A DNA stretch of 12,378 bases from JAAZAI01 sp050942875 (GCA_050942875.1 JBMNOD010000096.1:1-12378); one strand, 5' to 3'; positions 1 through 7,437 are shown, numbered from the stretch's first letter. Numbers and translations: made by a program. Notes: generated by a model not told the origin, from the letters alone.

Positions 1-208
1 TTTCACGCGGAAAGGCGTTCCAGATGATCCCCGTGCGAAGCACGTAGACGATCCCCTCGAAGAAAAGCCTGTCGCCGTAGGCTGGCTTCCGCCCGCCGCC
101 AGGCTTCCGCTTGTAGGCGTGGGCCGGTTCCCTGCGCGTTTCCGGCAGCAGCGGTTCGACCTTGGCCCAGAATTCATCGGATATTTTCCACGTGTGGATC
201 CTCGGCAT
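1..208 (-). CDS. IS5-type transposase, N-terminal fragment cut by window edge
   Basis: The minus strand from 208 encodes 69 residues starting MPRIHTWKISDEFWAKVEPLLP and running off the left edge. The order ISDEFW..VEPLLP, then a basic GGGRKPAYGDR stretch, then FFEGIVYVLRTGIIWNAFP is the N-terminal domain typical of IS5-family transposases, placed before the DDE catalytic domain. The family catalyses cut-and-paste movement of its own element. None of the catalytic residues lie inside the window, so intactness cannot be judged. The start is supported by an AGGAGA Shine-Dalgarno about 7 bases upstream of the ATG. The element reads leftward, away from the sugar genes, and its promoter-side end should lie between 209 and about 300. 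Family assignment is from sequence recognition; the subgroup is not determined. Confidence 0.85.
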   Translation of the reverse strand, partial: MPRIHTWKISDEFWAKVEPLLPETRREPAHAYKRKPGGGRKPAYGDRLFFEGIVYVLRTGIIWNAFPRE

Positions 209-299
209 CTGTTTGCTCTCCTGATGGTGGTTGAAAGATTGGAAGATAGCATATCAGGAGAAACGGGAAAAGAAAGAATTATTTACGGATAAGACCTTA
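1..299 (-). mobile_element. Insertion sequence, IS5-like, one end only
   Basis: The transposase fragment is preceded (on the minus strand) by about 90 bases that are clearly more AT-rich than the surrounding DNA, ending near 299 with the sequence TTAAGGTCTTATCCG. This change in composition suggests the end of the element lies around 275-300. The matching inverted repeat would be outside the window to the left, so neither the terminal repeat nor a target duplication can be confirmed. The boundary is inference. Confidence 0.4.
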
Positions 300-339
300 A
301 ACTGCATTATGCGTATGGCAGGGTGCGGACTGGGGCGCA

Positions 340-441
340 CCGCGCAGAGGCGCGGGCGAGGGGTGGCCCGCGGAGACCGCGGTCTCCGTCTGAGGCGCCC
401 TTCGACAAGCGAAGGGCGAGGGGCGGCTCGCCGGGACGGCG
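340..441. repeat. Cluster of four hairpins with an internal 60-bp-spaced duplication
   Basis: Four self-complementary elements follow one another: 340-355 (6-bp stem, AGAG loop), 371-388 (18-bp perfect palindrome, CGGAGACCGCGGTCTCCG), 396-418 (9-bp stem CGCCCTTCG, 5-base loop) and 429-441 (5-bp stem, GGA loop). Positions 354-377 and 414-437 match at 20 of 24 bases, exactly 60 bp apart, so the cluster probably grew by duplication. The CCCTTCGACAAGC core of the third hairpin resembles dispersed intergenic hairpins of the CCTTCGACAAGCTCAGG type known from many bacterial genomes. Function is unknown; it lies between two minus-strand genes and could block read-through. Confidence 0.6.
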
Positions 442-533
442 GGCTTCATGCCGCCCGAAATCGATGATCTGGCCGTTCCGGCTGTTCAATCCAATTCCTT
501 GCCGCTTTATTCCCGACAAAGGTTCCGACAAAG

Positions 534-547
534 CTGCCTTTCGGCAG
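534..547 (-). terminator. Weak terminator-like hairpin after the minus-strand cluster
   Basis: On the minus strand, 17 bases past the TAA stop of the last oxidoreductase gene, CTGCC-GAAA-GGCAG forms a 5-bp stem closed by a GNRA tetraloop, followed by CTTTGT. The short stem and poor T-tract make it a weak intrinsic terminator at best. Positions 442-533 between it and the hairpin cluster show nothing recognisable. Confidence 0.3.
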
Positions 548-564
548 ACCTTGGACTTTGGACT

Positions 565-1758
565 TTAGGCCTTGGGCTTCCTGGTCGCAGACGCGTCGGC
601 GCCGACCAAGGGGTGGCCGCGGTCTTGAAGCGGAATGGGGATGGCGCGGCCGGTGAGGGAGGAGGCGTAGATGGCGTAGATGATTTCGAGCGTGGTGCGG
701 GCCTCGCGGGCGTTGGAGACGGGTTGGCGGTCGTCGGCGATGGCTTGCATCAGGTCGAGCACGGCGAAGCGATGCGTTTCCATGAAGAAGGGCGCGCTGG
801 GAACGTCGAAACCGGGCTGGCCGCACAGGGAGAAGTCGAGCGGTTCGGCGCCGGGCGCGACGCGGGTTTCGACGAGCGGCACGTCCTCGTAGTCGATGCC
901 CCAGGCGAGGGGCGGCGTGAACCGGCTGCGGCGGAGCTTGGCGACGGGTTTCGCCGCGTCGTTGAAGGGCATGGAGAGCACGCCTTCCGTGCCGGCGACG
1001 GCAAGGCCCATCTGCACGATGCCGTGCTGGATGGCGGCGATTCCGCGACGGCTCTCAAACACGCCGCGCACGCCGTTCGGGTAGTTGATGCAGGCGAAGA
1101 CGTCGTCGCCCGCCGTCGGGCCGAGGGGCTCGACGGTATCGGTCCGGTCGGTTTGGACGAGGGGGCGCCCGTCGGTCTTCACGTCGGCCCAGACGTGCGT
1201 CGGGGCGCCGAAGAGGAAGACCTGCAAGTCGAGGATGTGCGTGCCGAGGACCATCAGGTCTTCGCCGCCGCCGCGATGGTCGCATTTGCCGCGGCCGTAG
1301 GCGGTGAACGGCGTGCCGATGTCGCCGCGCTCGATCATGGCCTTCATGGCGAGGTACGGCAGCGAATAGCGGGCGGGGTGCGCGACGCAGAGCTTGATGC
1401 CGTGGCGGTCGACGAGATCCACGATGCGATCCGCCTCGAGCAGGTCGGCGGCCAGGGGCTTTTCGCAGAAGATGTGGCAGCCGCGTTCCGCGGCGACCTC
1501 GATCTGGGCGAGATGGTCGGCGGGGTGGCGCGAACAGAGCACGACGATGTCGGGCCGCTCCTTGTCGAGCATCTCGATGTAGTCGGCGTAGTGGCGCCGG
1601 GCTTGCGTGAGCGCCATCTTCCGGTCGATGTCGGCCGGGTTGGAATCGACGTGTGCGACGACTTCGACGTTGGGGAGTCCGCGAAACGCGACATGCAGGC
1701 CGTGAAGGCCGAGCATGCGCGTGGCGGAGTCTTTGAGAATGGCGACTCGCGTTTTCAT
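565..1758 (-). CDS. Gfo/Idh/MocA-family oxidoreductase (last gene of minus cluster)
   Basis: This 397-aa protein is an NAD(P)-dependent sugar or polyol dehydrogenase-like enzyme, presumably cytoplasmic. The N-terminal Rossmann part (about 1-125) ends in the family hallmark CEKPLAAD (EKP at 99-101, whose Lys usually contacts cofactor and substrate). The C-terminal alpha/beta domain carries GTHILD at 172-177, the position of the catalytic His in this family. The usual GxGxxG loop is not recognisable: residues 6-25 read AILKDSATRMLGLHGLHVAF. ATG at 1758 starts directly at the first Rossmann strand and has only a weak GAAG upstream. It begins 21 bp after the SDR stop, so it is very likely co-transcribed with it. 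Substrate cannot be read from the sequence; inositol, glucose-type sugars and uronates are all possible for the family. Confidence 0.88.
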   Translation of the reverse strand: MKTRVAILKDSATRMLGLHGLHVAFRGLPNVEVVAHVDSNPADIDRKMALTQARRHYADYIEMLDKERPDIVVLCSRHPADHLAQIEVAAERGCHIFCEKPLAADLLEADRIVDLVDRHGIKLCVAHPARYSLPYLAMKAMIERGDIGTPFTAYGRGKCDHRGGGEDLMVLGTHILDLQVFLFGAPTHVWADVKTDGRPLVQTDRTDTVEPLGPTAGDDVFACINYPNGVRGVFESRRGIAAIQHGIVQMGLAVAGTEGVLSMPFNDAAKPVAKLRRSRFTPPLAWGIDYEDVPLVETRVAPGAEPLDFSLCGQPGFDVPSAPFFMETHRFAVLDLMQAIADDRQPVSNAREARTTLEIIYAIYASSLTGRAIPIPLQDRGHPLVGADASATRKPKA

Positions 1759-1779
1759 GATGGGGCGCTCTTCGTGCTT

Positions 1780-2541
1780 TCAGGAGCCTCGGGGGCCCAG
1801 CGTGCGTCCGCCGTCGACGAGGTAGTCGGCGCCGGTCACGAAGGCTGCTTCGTCCGAGGCGAGGAAGGCGATGGCGGCGGCTTGTTCGCTGGGGGCGCTT
1901 TTGCGGCCCAGGAAGGTGCCGCTGCACGGGGGCGTTTCCTCGGTCGTGGAGACCATGCCGGGCGAGACGCAGTTGACGGTGATGCCGTGGCTTCCGAGTT
2001 CCATCGCCAGCGTTTTGGTGAACGAGACGATGGCGCCTTTGGAGGCGGCGTAGGTGGACAGGCGGGGGAGGCCGGTCTTGGCGGCGATCGAGGCGAGGTT
2101 GACGATCCGTCCGTAGCGGTTTTCGATCATGTGGTTGACGACGGCGTGGATGACGTTCAGGGTGCCGTTGATGTTCAAGTCGAGCACCCATTGCCACGAA
2201 CCGATCGGCATTTCATGGAAGGGGGCGCCCTGATGCCATCCGGCGCCGGCGCTGTTGACGAGGATGTCGATTTTCTTGAATTGGGCGAGGATGGTCGCGA
2301 CGGCGGCTTGAATGGCCTCGGGGTTCGTGACATCAACCTGGAAGGCGAGCGCGGAGCTTCCGAGGGCTCGGATCTCCGCCGCCACCTGTTCGACCTTGTC
2401 CCCGTCCAGATCGAGGAGCGCCACGCTGGCGCCCTCGCAGGCCAATCGGAAGGCGGTGGCGCGGCCGATGCCGTTTGCCGCGCCTGTGACGAGCGCGACT
2501 TTGTTTTCAAATCGCTTGGACTGTTCTGGGTTGGCGCTCAT
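1780..2541 (-). CDS. Short-chain dehydrogenase/reductase (SDR, FabG-like)
   Basis: A classical SDR oxidoreductase of about 253 aa. Counting from an upstream ATG at 2550, the cofactor motif TGAANGIG is at 22-29, the acidic LLDLDG (D47) favours NAD(H), NSAG is at 99-102, the structural Asn is N126, and the catalytic Ser/Tyr/Lys are S154, Y167 and K171 in YAASK. The C-terminus ends in the usual GADYLVDGG. Two in-frame ATGs compete. The one at 2550 touches the GGAGG Shine-Dalgarno directly, while the one at 2541 sits 9 bases behind it, so 2541 is chosen. It lies 22 bp after the quinone oxidoreductase stop and 21 bp before the next gene. Likely substrate is a sugar, polyol or keto-sugar, judged only from neighbours. 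Confidence 0.9.
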   Translation of the reverse strand: MSANPEQSKRFENKVALVTGAANGIGRATAFRLACEGASVALLDLDGDKVEQVAAEIRALGSSALAFQVDVTNPEAIQAAVATILAQFKKIDILVNSAGAGWHQGAPFHEMPIGSWQWVLDLNINGTLNVIHAVVNHMIENRYGRIVNLASIAAKTGLPRLSTYAASKGAIVSFTKTLAMELGSHGITVNCVSPGMVSTTEETPPCSGTFLGRKSAPSEQAAAIAFLASDEAAFVTGADYLVDGGRTLGPRGS

Positions 2542-2550
2542 TTTTTCCAT

Positions 2551-2555
2551 CCTCC
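2551..2555 (-). promoter_or_regulatory. Ribosome binding site that decides the SDR start
   Basis: GGAGG on the minus strand abuts the ATG at 2550 with no spacer and is 9 bases from the ATG at 2541. The second spacing is functional and the first is not, so the shorter protein starting MSANPEQ is preferred. Confidence 0.6.
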
Positions 2556-2563
2556 AGTCTTTT

Positions 2564-3532
2564 TCATTCTTGTTTTTGATCGACCGTCAGCACGACCTTG
2601 CCCTGGTTTTCCGAGTTGATCAAGATGTCCTGCGCCGCCTCCGCTTCGGTGATGGGAAGCGTTTCGTGGATCATGATCTTGATTTCGCCGCTGGCGAAGG
2701 CGGGCCAGAAATCCCTTTCAAGGTCGGCGAGGATTTTCGCCTTCATTTCGGAGGAGCGGCTTCGGAGCGTGCTGCCGATCAGCTTGACGCCGCGCCGGAA
2801 GAAGTCGCCCATGTCGAGCTCCGCCACCGCCCCGCCGAGCGTGGCGATGACGATCCAGCGTCCGCCGTGCGCCATCGTGGCGAGGCATTTGCCGAGCCGG
2901 GGGCCGGCGACGCAGTCCATCGCGACGTTGGCGGGGTGCCGGGCCAGCACGGTCGCGATGTCCTCCTTGCGGCGGTTGATCACGACGTCGGCGCCGAGCT
3001 CCTTGACGAACGCCGCCTTGTCGTCGGTGCCGACGGTCGTCACGACCTTGGCGCCCTTCGCCTTGGCGAGCTGGATCGCCGCCATGCCCAGGCCGCTGGC
3101 GCCGGCCTGGATGAAGACGGTGTCGCCGGCCTTCATGCCGCCTTCGAGGCAGAGGTTGAGGTACGAGGTCGCGAACGCCTCCGGGATCGCCGCCGCCTCG
3201 ACCATCGACAGGCCGTCGGGGACGGGCAGCGCCATGCCTTCGGGGACGGCGACGCGTTCCGCGTAGCCGCCGCCGCCGAGGAGGGCGCAGACCTTGTCGC
3301 CGACCTTCCAGCGGGAGCCGGCCGGGGCGCAGGAGACGACGCCGGCGACTTCGAGGCCCATCCACTCGGGCCAGCCCGGCGGCGGGGGGTAGTTGCCTTC
3401 GCGCTGGAGCAGGTCGGCGCGGTTGAGCGCGGCGGCGTGAATGTCGATGATGATTTCGCCTGGCTTTGCGACGGGGTCGGGAACTTCGCTCCACGTCAGA
3501 CGTTTGCCGGGGCCAATCAGCATTGCATGCAT
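2564..3532 (-). CDS. NAD(P)H:quinone oxidoreductase, PIG3-like zinc-free MDR
   Basis: A 322-aa medium-chain dehydrogenase/reductase of the quinone oxidoreductase branch, which reduces quinones or alpha,beta-unsaturated carbonyls with NADPH. The N-terminal GroES-like domain has NRADLLQREGNYPPPPG (37-53) and GLEVAG (59-64), both typical of PIG3-type proteins, plus LLGGGGYAE (84-92). The Rossmann domain has AGASGLGMAA (143-152), the AxxGxGxxA dinucleotide loop. The catalytic and structural zinc Cys clusters of alcohol dehydrogenases are absent, as expected for this branch. ATG at 3532 is preceded by AGAGGA at good spacing. The gene lies 153 bp after the upstream oxidoreductase and 22 bp before the SDR. 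It may detoxify reactive carbonyls or act on a pathway intermediate; the sequence does not say which. Confidence 0.9.
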   Translation of the reverse strand: MHAMLIGPGKRLTWSEVPDPVAKPGEIIIDIHAAALNRADLLQREGNYPPPPGWPEWMGLEVAGVVSCAPAGSRWKVGDKVCALLGGGGYAERVAVPEGMALPVPDGLSMVEAAAIPEAFATSYLNLCLEGGMKAGDTVFIQAGASGLGMAAIQLAKAKGAKVVTTVGTDDKAAFVKELGADVVINRRKEDIATVLARHPANVAMDCVAGPRLGKCLATMAHGGRWIVIATLGGAVAELDMGDFFRRGVKLIGSTLRSRSSEMKAKILADLERDFWPAFASGEIKIMIHETLPITEAEAAQDILINSENQGKVVLTVDQKQE

Positions 3533-3542
3533 CTGTCGTCCT

Positions 3543-3558
3543 CTTTCTTTCTTTCTTT
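3543..3558. repeat. Tetranucleotide microsatellite (CTTT)4
   Basis: Four CTTT units lie directly upstream of the quinone oxidoreductase ribosome binding site; on the coding strand they read (AAAG)4. Change in copy number could alter the leader, but nothing shows that it does. Confidence 0.7.
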
Positions 3559-3630
3559 GTCAGGTTTTGCTGCTTCGCCGCCGCCGGGTCGTGACGATCG
3601 CGCCATGGCGGCCTGGATCGCGGCGCAAAC

Positions 3631-3648
3631 GCCGCCGCCGCCGCCGCC
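3631..3648. repeat. Trinucleotide microsatellite (GCC)6
   Basis: Six perfect GCC units lie in the 153-bp gap between the first oxidoreductase gene and the quinone oxidoreductase gene. No supported gene uses this stretch. Together with the nearby (CTTT)4 it makes this the only long gap inside the minus-strand cluster. Confidence 0.75.
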
Positions 3649-3685
3649 GACACCGACGATTTCAGGACACGAATTGCAACCTGCA

Positions 3686-4771
3686 CTAGCCGCCAACCCC
3701 TCGCCGCTGCTTCTTGGCAGCGGCGGCATCGCGCGCCAGGGTGAGGACGCGCATTACCTCCATCGCCTCTTCGAGCTTCACGCGGAGCGGAGCGCCATTG
3801 CGGATGTGGTCGAAGACATTGTCCCAGATGTGGGTTGTGTCAATGTCCTTGCGCACGTCGCGCGTCTCCTCCTTCCACTCGAGCTTGTCGGGGGCGCCAA
3901 AACCATCCATGAGGGCGAGCGTCACGCGGCGGGCGGGAAGCTTCTTTGCGGGGTCGAGGTATTTGAGCTCGATTGTCTTTTCGTTCCGGGAAACGAGCGT
4001 GCCTTTCGTGCCGGCAATCCAGTAGACGGGTTCGGCGATGGCAACGCCTCCGCTGATTTCGATCTCGACGTGGCGTCCGTTCTTTCCGCGGAGCAGGAGG
4101 TGGACATGATCCTCGGCATCGCCGACGGCGGCGACGCGCTTGAGGTCGCTCGTGATTGATGCGAGCGGGCTTCCGAGAAGCTGCAGCGCGTGGTCGACGA
4201 TGTGGGGACCCCAGTTGAGGAGCTGGCCGCCTCCCTCCGCGATGACGGTCTGCCAGTCGTTGCGGCGCGAGTAGCTGTGGCGACGGAGCTTGATCTCGTA
4301 GACATCGCCCAGAATGCCCGAGCGGACGATCTCTTCAATATCGTTGAAGGCCGCTTCGAAGCGGCGGTTCTGCCGGATGAAGAGTTTGCCCGGGCGGCGG
4401 CGGGCAACGGTCCAGAGCTTCTTCGCGCTGGCGAAATCAACTGCGATGGGCTTCTCGCACATCACGAGCTTGCCGGCCTTGAGCGCATCGATCGACAGGT
4501 CGACGTGGGAGGGCGTGCGGGTGGCGACGCTCACCATGTCGACGTTGGGGTCGGCGATGAGGTCGGCCGCCTGGCGATAGGTTTTCGCGCCAGGCGCCGC
4601 GGCGGCGAAGCGCTTGAGGTGTTTCGCATCGATGTCGCAGCCTGCGACGATTTCGTACTTGTCCTTCCGGGCAAGCAGTTCCTGCGTCTGCATGCCGAAC
4701 CCGGCGCGGCCGAGTCCGATGATGCCGATGCGAATGGGGGCGGGATCAGGTTTCGTGGAGGTTTTCTTCAT
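3686..4771 (-). CDS. Gfo/Idh/MocA-family oxidoreductase (first gene of minus cluster)
   Basis: A 361-aa NAD(P)-dependent oxidoreductase. The Rossmann domain shows a textbook GLGRAG loop at 19-24, D46 at the end of the second strand suggests NAD preference, and MCEKPIAVD (EKP at 106-108) marks the family. The C-terminal domain carries NWGPHIVDHALQLLG at 186-200, with H190 and D193 in the usual catalytic region. The open frame extends upstream to an ATG at 4885, but the 38 extra residues (MSARQRRHANC...) are unlike any family N-terminus, so MKKTSTKPDP at 4771 is chosen. The Shine-Dalgarno is weak (AGAGAA). It heads the minus-strand cluster, divergent from GH127, and differs from the other Gfo/Idh protein in sequence, so the two are not a recent duplication. 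Substrate is unknown, probably a sugar or sugar derivative. Confidence 0.9.
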   Translation of the reverse strand: MKKTSTKPDPAPIRIGIIGLGRAGFGMQTQELLARKDKYEIVAGCDIDAKHLKRFAAAAPGAKTYRQAADLIADPNVDMVSVATRTPSHVDLSIDALKAGKLVMCEKPIAVDFASAKKLWTVARRRPGKLFIRQNRRFEAAFNDIEEIVRSGILGDVYEIKLRRHSYSRRNDWQTVIAEGGGQLLNWGPHIVDHALQLLGSPLASITSDLKRVAAVGDAEDHVHLLLRGKNGRHVEIEISGGVAIAEPVYWIAGTKGTLVSRNEKTIELKYLDPAKKLPARRVTLALMDGFGAPDKLEWKEETRDVRKDIDTTHIWDNVFDHIRNGAPLRVKLEEAMEVMRVLTLARDAAAAKKQRRGVGG

Positions 4772-4940
4772 GGGTGTTGGTTCTCTTTCAGGTTGATGGT
4801 TGTCCATGTGCGAATGCGTGGGCCGGACCTCTGGAATGCTTTGCGCCGCCGAGCAGTTCGCGTGTCGTCTTTGCCTTGCCGACAATCATCCTCATCGCCC
4901 TTGTCTGTTGATTCAAGCCCAATCGCATGAACTGGCGGAT

Positions 4941-4968
4941 ATTATCTACATTTCGCCTCGATTCACAA
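4941..4968 (-). promoter_or_regulatory. Candidate sigma-70 promoter for the oxidoreductase cluster
   Basis: On the minus strand TTGTGA (-35, 4 of 6 matches) and GATAAT (-10, 5 of 6) are 16 bases apart. Transcription would begin near 4934, leaving a leader of about 160 bases before the ATG at 4771. Confidence 0.35.
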
Positions 4969-5254
4969 TGCCAAAGTGATGTTTGACCTGAAACTTGGAA
5001 ACATTCATGGTGTCATTCGCGCCACACACGATCACCGCCTGCACGGCCGTCTTCGTTTATCAAAAAGAGCAATGAAACCACTGCAATTCTCAAATGGCAC
5101 CGTGGGATTCTTTCAAGAGCCCGTTCAAAGCAAAGACCTGGAGTCCAATCGGCGTCAACGGGAAAGCCATCGACCGCCTGTTCGACTTCTGCGCGCACTC
5201 GATTCGGGCCACGAGCTTTGCGGGCGTCTCTTTGAATTGGGCGCGGCGTGGTGG

Positions 5255-5283
5255 TTGCCTTTGTTTCTCGGGCATGATATGCT
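5255..5283 (+). promoter_or_regulatory. Candidate sigma-70 promoter for GH127
   Basis: TTGCCT (-35, 4 of 6) and TATGCT (-10, 4 of 6) are separated by exactly 17 bases. Transcription would start about 57 bases before the GH127 ATG. It is the best-placed candidate for the plus-strand genes but is not strong. Confidence 0.35.
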
Positions 5284-5346
5284 ACGCGCTGTCAATCCCC
5301 CTTCATTGTTCACTTCTCGATTCCAAGGCTTGAAAGCGGAAACACC

Positions 5347-7290
5347 ATGAACAAAACGAACGAGACCCTCGCCAAACCACAGTCGTTTTCACCACACGAC
5401 GTCCAGATCACCGGCGGATTCTGGAAGGAGAAGATGGACGTCAATCGCCGGGCGACGTTGCCCATCGTGTTCCGCCGCTGCGAGGAGACGGGGCGGATCG
5501 ACGCGCTCAAGCAGAACTGGAAGCCGGGCGATCCCAACAAGCCCCATATCTTCTGGGATTCCGACGTGGCCAAGCTCATCGAGGGATGCTGCTACAGCCT
5601 GGCCGCCCATCCCGATGCGGCCCTTGAGGCGAAAGTCGACGAGGTCATTGCGCTCTTTGCCGCCGCCCAGCAGTCCGATGGCTACCTCAACTCCTATTAT
5701 ACGACTGTCGAGCCTGAAAACCGCTGGACGAATCTCCGCGACAATCATGAGCTGTATTGCGCGGGCCATATCATCGAGGCCGCGGTCGCTCATTTCCAAT
5801 GCACGGGCAAGAGGACGTTTCTCGATGTGGCCTGCCGCTATGCCGACTACATCGCCACGGTTTTCGGCCGTGGCAAAGGCCGGCGCCGCGGCTACCCCGG
5901 CCATGAGGAGATCGAACTCGCCCTCGTCCGCCTTTATTACGTCACGGAGGAGTCCCGCTATCGCGATCTCGCCGAGTACTTCGTCAACGAGCGCGGGCAG
6001 ACGCCGCACTACTACGACCAGGAGGCCGTCGCCCGGGGCGAAGCCCCCAAGGACTGGCGGCTCAAGACGTATGCGTACTGCCAGGCGCACGTCCCCGTTC
6101 GCGAGCAGAAGAAACCCGTCGGCCATGCCGTCCGTGCCACCTATCTTTACACGGGGATGGCCGCGGTCGCCGGCGCGACGGGCGACGCGTCGCTCCTGAA
6201 GGCCAGCCGGCAGTTGTGGAGGGCGGTGACGACGAAGCAGATGCACGTCACCGGGGGCATTGGGCAAATCGCCCGCAACGAGGGCTTCACGACCGACTAC
6301 GACCTGCCGAACGAGAGCGCCTACCTTGAAACGTGCGCCGCCATCGGCATGGCGCTCTGGGGGCGCGGCATGCTCGACTGGGAGCCCGACTCGACGTATT
6401 CGGACGTGGTGGAGCAGGCGCTTTACAATGGTGTGATTTCGGGCGTCTCGTCCGATGGCCGTCGTTTCTTCTACGGCAATCCGCTGGCCTCCCACCCCGG
6501 GTTCGACGGCAACGGCAATTTCGTCCGGGAAGGCTATTACTACCGTCGCCAGGAATGGTTCGGCTGCTCTTGCTGCCCGACGAACATCGCCCGCACGGTC
6601 TCGAACATCCCAAGCTTCCTTTACACGTCGTATGGAGACGAGCTGGCCGTGCACCAGTACGCCGAGAGCGTTTCGACGCTGAGCGTTGGCGGGCAGTCCG
6701 TCGAGATCACGCAGAAGACGGACTATCCGTGGGATGGATCGATTGCGCTTGAGATCAAGCCGGAGAAAACGGCTGCATGGCGTCTGTCCGTTCGCATTCC
6801 GGGCTGGTGCCGGTCCGCCGTGGTCAAAGTCAATGGCAAGAAGATCAAGCTGGCCACCGCGGTGTCGAAGGGCTACGCTCGCATTCAGCGGGAATGGCGC
6901 GCCGGAGACGTCGTGAAGATCTCGTTGGCGATGCCCGTCGATTGCATTCAGTCGCATCCGGCGGTTCGTCAGAACGGCGGACGCGTCGCGTTGCGGCGCG
7001 GCCCGGTCGTCTATTGTCTGGAGTCCATCGACAACGGCGCCAACTTGAACAGCATTGCGCTGCGGGCCGACCCGGTGTTCGAGGTGGTTCCTGGAAAAGG
7101 GCGCCTCCTCGACGGCGTGCCCATCATCCGGGCGGAAGCCGTCCGCGCCAAGCAGCCGGGCAGGGCGGATCCGCTTTATGGCACGGTCGGCACCTGGCCG
7201 CGCGTCGCCTGCAAGGCGACGGCCATTCCCTACTTCCTCTGGGGCAACCGCTCCTCCGGCGAGATGCTGGTGTGGATGAGGCAGAGTTAG
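5347..7290 (+). CDS. Glycoside hydrolase family 127, beta-L-arabinofuranosidase-type
   Basis: This 647-aa protein matches the GH127 (formerly DUF1680) family, whose characterised member HypBA1 of Bifidobacterium longum (658 aa) removes beta-1,2-linked L-arabinofuranose. It starts with the family signature VQITGGFW (19-26), followed by an (alpha/alpha)6 barrel with DNHELYCAGHIIEA (132-145). By motif alignment to HypBA1 the acid/base Glu is E312 (E322 there, also 16 residues before the first zinc ligand), the zinc ligands are E328, C330, C409 and C410 (in ETC and CSCCPTN), and C409 is the nucleophilic cysteine. The C-terminal third is beta-sandwich. All key residues are present. There is no signal peptide, so it is probably cytoplasmic and acts on imported oligosaccharides. 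ATG at 5347 has a poor Shine-Dalgarno. First gene of the plus-strand group. Confidence 0.93.
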   Translation: MNKTNETLAKPQSFSPHDVQITGGFWKEKMDVNRRATLPIVFRRCEETGRIDALKQNWKPGDPNKPHIFWDSDVAKLIEGCCYSLAAHPDAALEAKVDEVIALFAAAQQSDGYLNSYYTTVEPENRWTNLRDNHELYCAGHIIEAAVAHFQCTGKRTFLDVACRYADYIATVFGRGKGRRRGYPGHEEIELALVRLYYVTEESRYRDLAEYFVNERGQTPHYYDQEAVARGEAPKDWRLKTYAYCQAHVPVREQKKPVGHAVRATYLYTGMAAVAGATGDASLLKASRQLWRAVTTKQMHVTGGIGQIARNEGFTTDYDLPNESAYLETCAAIGMALWGRGMLDWEPDSTYSDVVEQALYNGVISGVSSDGRRFFYGNPLASHPGFDGNGNFVREGYYYRRQEWFGCSCCPTNIARTVSNIPSFLYTSYGDELAVHQYAESVSTLSVGGQSVEITQKTDYPWDGSIALEIKPEKTAAWRLSVRIPGWCRSAVVKVNGKKIKLATAVSKGYARIQREWRAGDVVKISLAMPVDCIQSHPAVRQNGGRVALRRGPVVYCLESIDNGANLNSIALRADPVFEVVPGKGRLLDGVPIIRAEAVRAKQPGRADPLYGTVGTWPRVACKATAIPYFLWGNRSSGEMLVWMRQS

Positions 7291-7294
7291 ATTA

Positions 7295-7386
7295 GTGAGG
7301 AGTGAGGAGTGAGAAGAGAGGAGTTTCCGCCGGGGTCTGGGGTGTCCCCAGCCAACACTCCTCTCTACGCTCTTCCCGCTCCTCAC
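7295..7386. repeat. Large imperfect inverted repeat between GH127 and GH2
   Basis: Two 30-base arms, 7295-7324 (purine-rich, with repeated GTGAGGA) and 7357-7386, are complementary at 24 of 30 positions. The intervening 32 bases contain a second perfect hairpin, CTGGGG-TGT-CCCCAG (7337-7351). Transcribed RNA could fold into a long stem with a nested stem-loop, four bases after the GH127 stop codon. No T-tract follows, so it is not a classical intrinsic terminator; it could attenuate transcription or protect the GH127 transcript from 3' decay. Confidence 0.7.
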
Positions 7387-7395
7387 CAAGGACAA

Positions 7396-7422
7396 CCCCC
7401 AACCCCCAACCCCTAACATCCC
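7396..7422 (-). repeat. G-quadruplex motif upstream of GH2
   Basis: The plus strand has four C-runs (7396-7400, 7403-7407, 7410-7413, 7420-7422) separated by AA, AA and six bases. The minus strand therefore fits the canonical quadruplex pattern of four G-runs of three or more with loops of at most seven. The repeated ACCCCCA-type unit resembles a telomere-like microsatellite. It lies 15 bases before the GH2 start codon. Confidence 0.65.
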
Positions 7423-7437
7423 AATACCTTCTAAATT

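Larger units (their letters stand above)
4772..5346. other. Divergent intergenic region, no supported gene
   Basis: This 575-bp region separates the minus-strand oxidoreductase cluster from the plus-strand glycosidases and holds one candidate promoter for each direction. Short open frames exist here (for example 4976-5350 and 5094-5333, plus strand), but they look like no known protein and lack good ribosome binding sites. A small palindrome, TTGATTCAA at 4908-4916, is the only operator-like site seen, and it is weak. Confidence 0.6.

Noticed and set aside
448..2619. 723-codon open frame on the plus strand
   Set aside because: It is antisense to the second Gfo/Idh gene and the SDR gene, both certain from their motifs. 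The product is a Gly/Asp/Val-rich shadow.
2312..4159. 615-codon open frame on the plus strand
   Set aside because: It is antisense to the quinone oxidoreductase gene and crosses two gene borders on the other strand; no protein family is recognisable.
3686..4885. Longer version of the first Gfo/Idh protein starting at 4885
   Set aside because: The 38 additional residues do not resemble the family, which begins directly before the Rossmann strand; the ATG at 4771 gives a normal length.
4976..5350. Small plus-strand open frame (124 codons) in the divergent gap
   Set aside because: No ribosome binding site, no known domain, and it overlaps the GH127 start and its likely promoter. A gene remnant is possible but cannot be supported.
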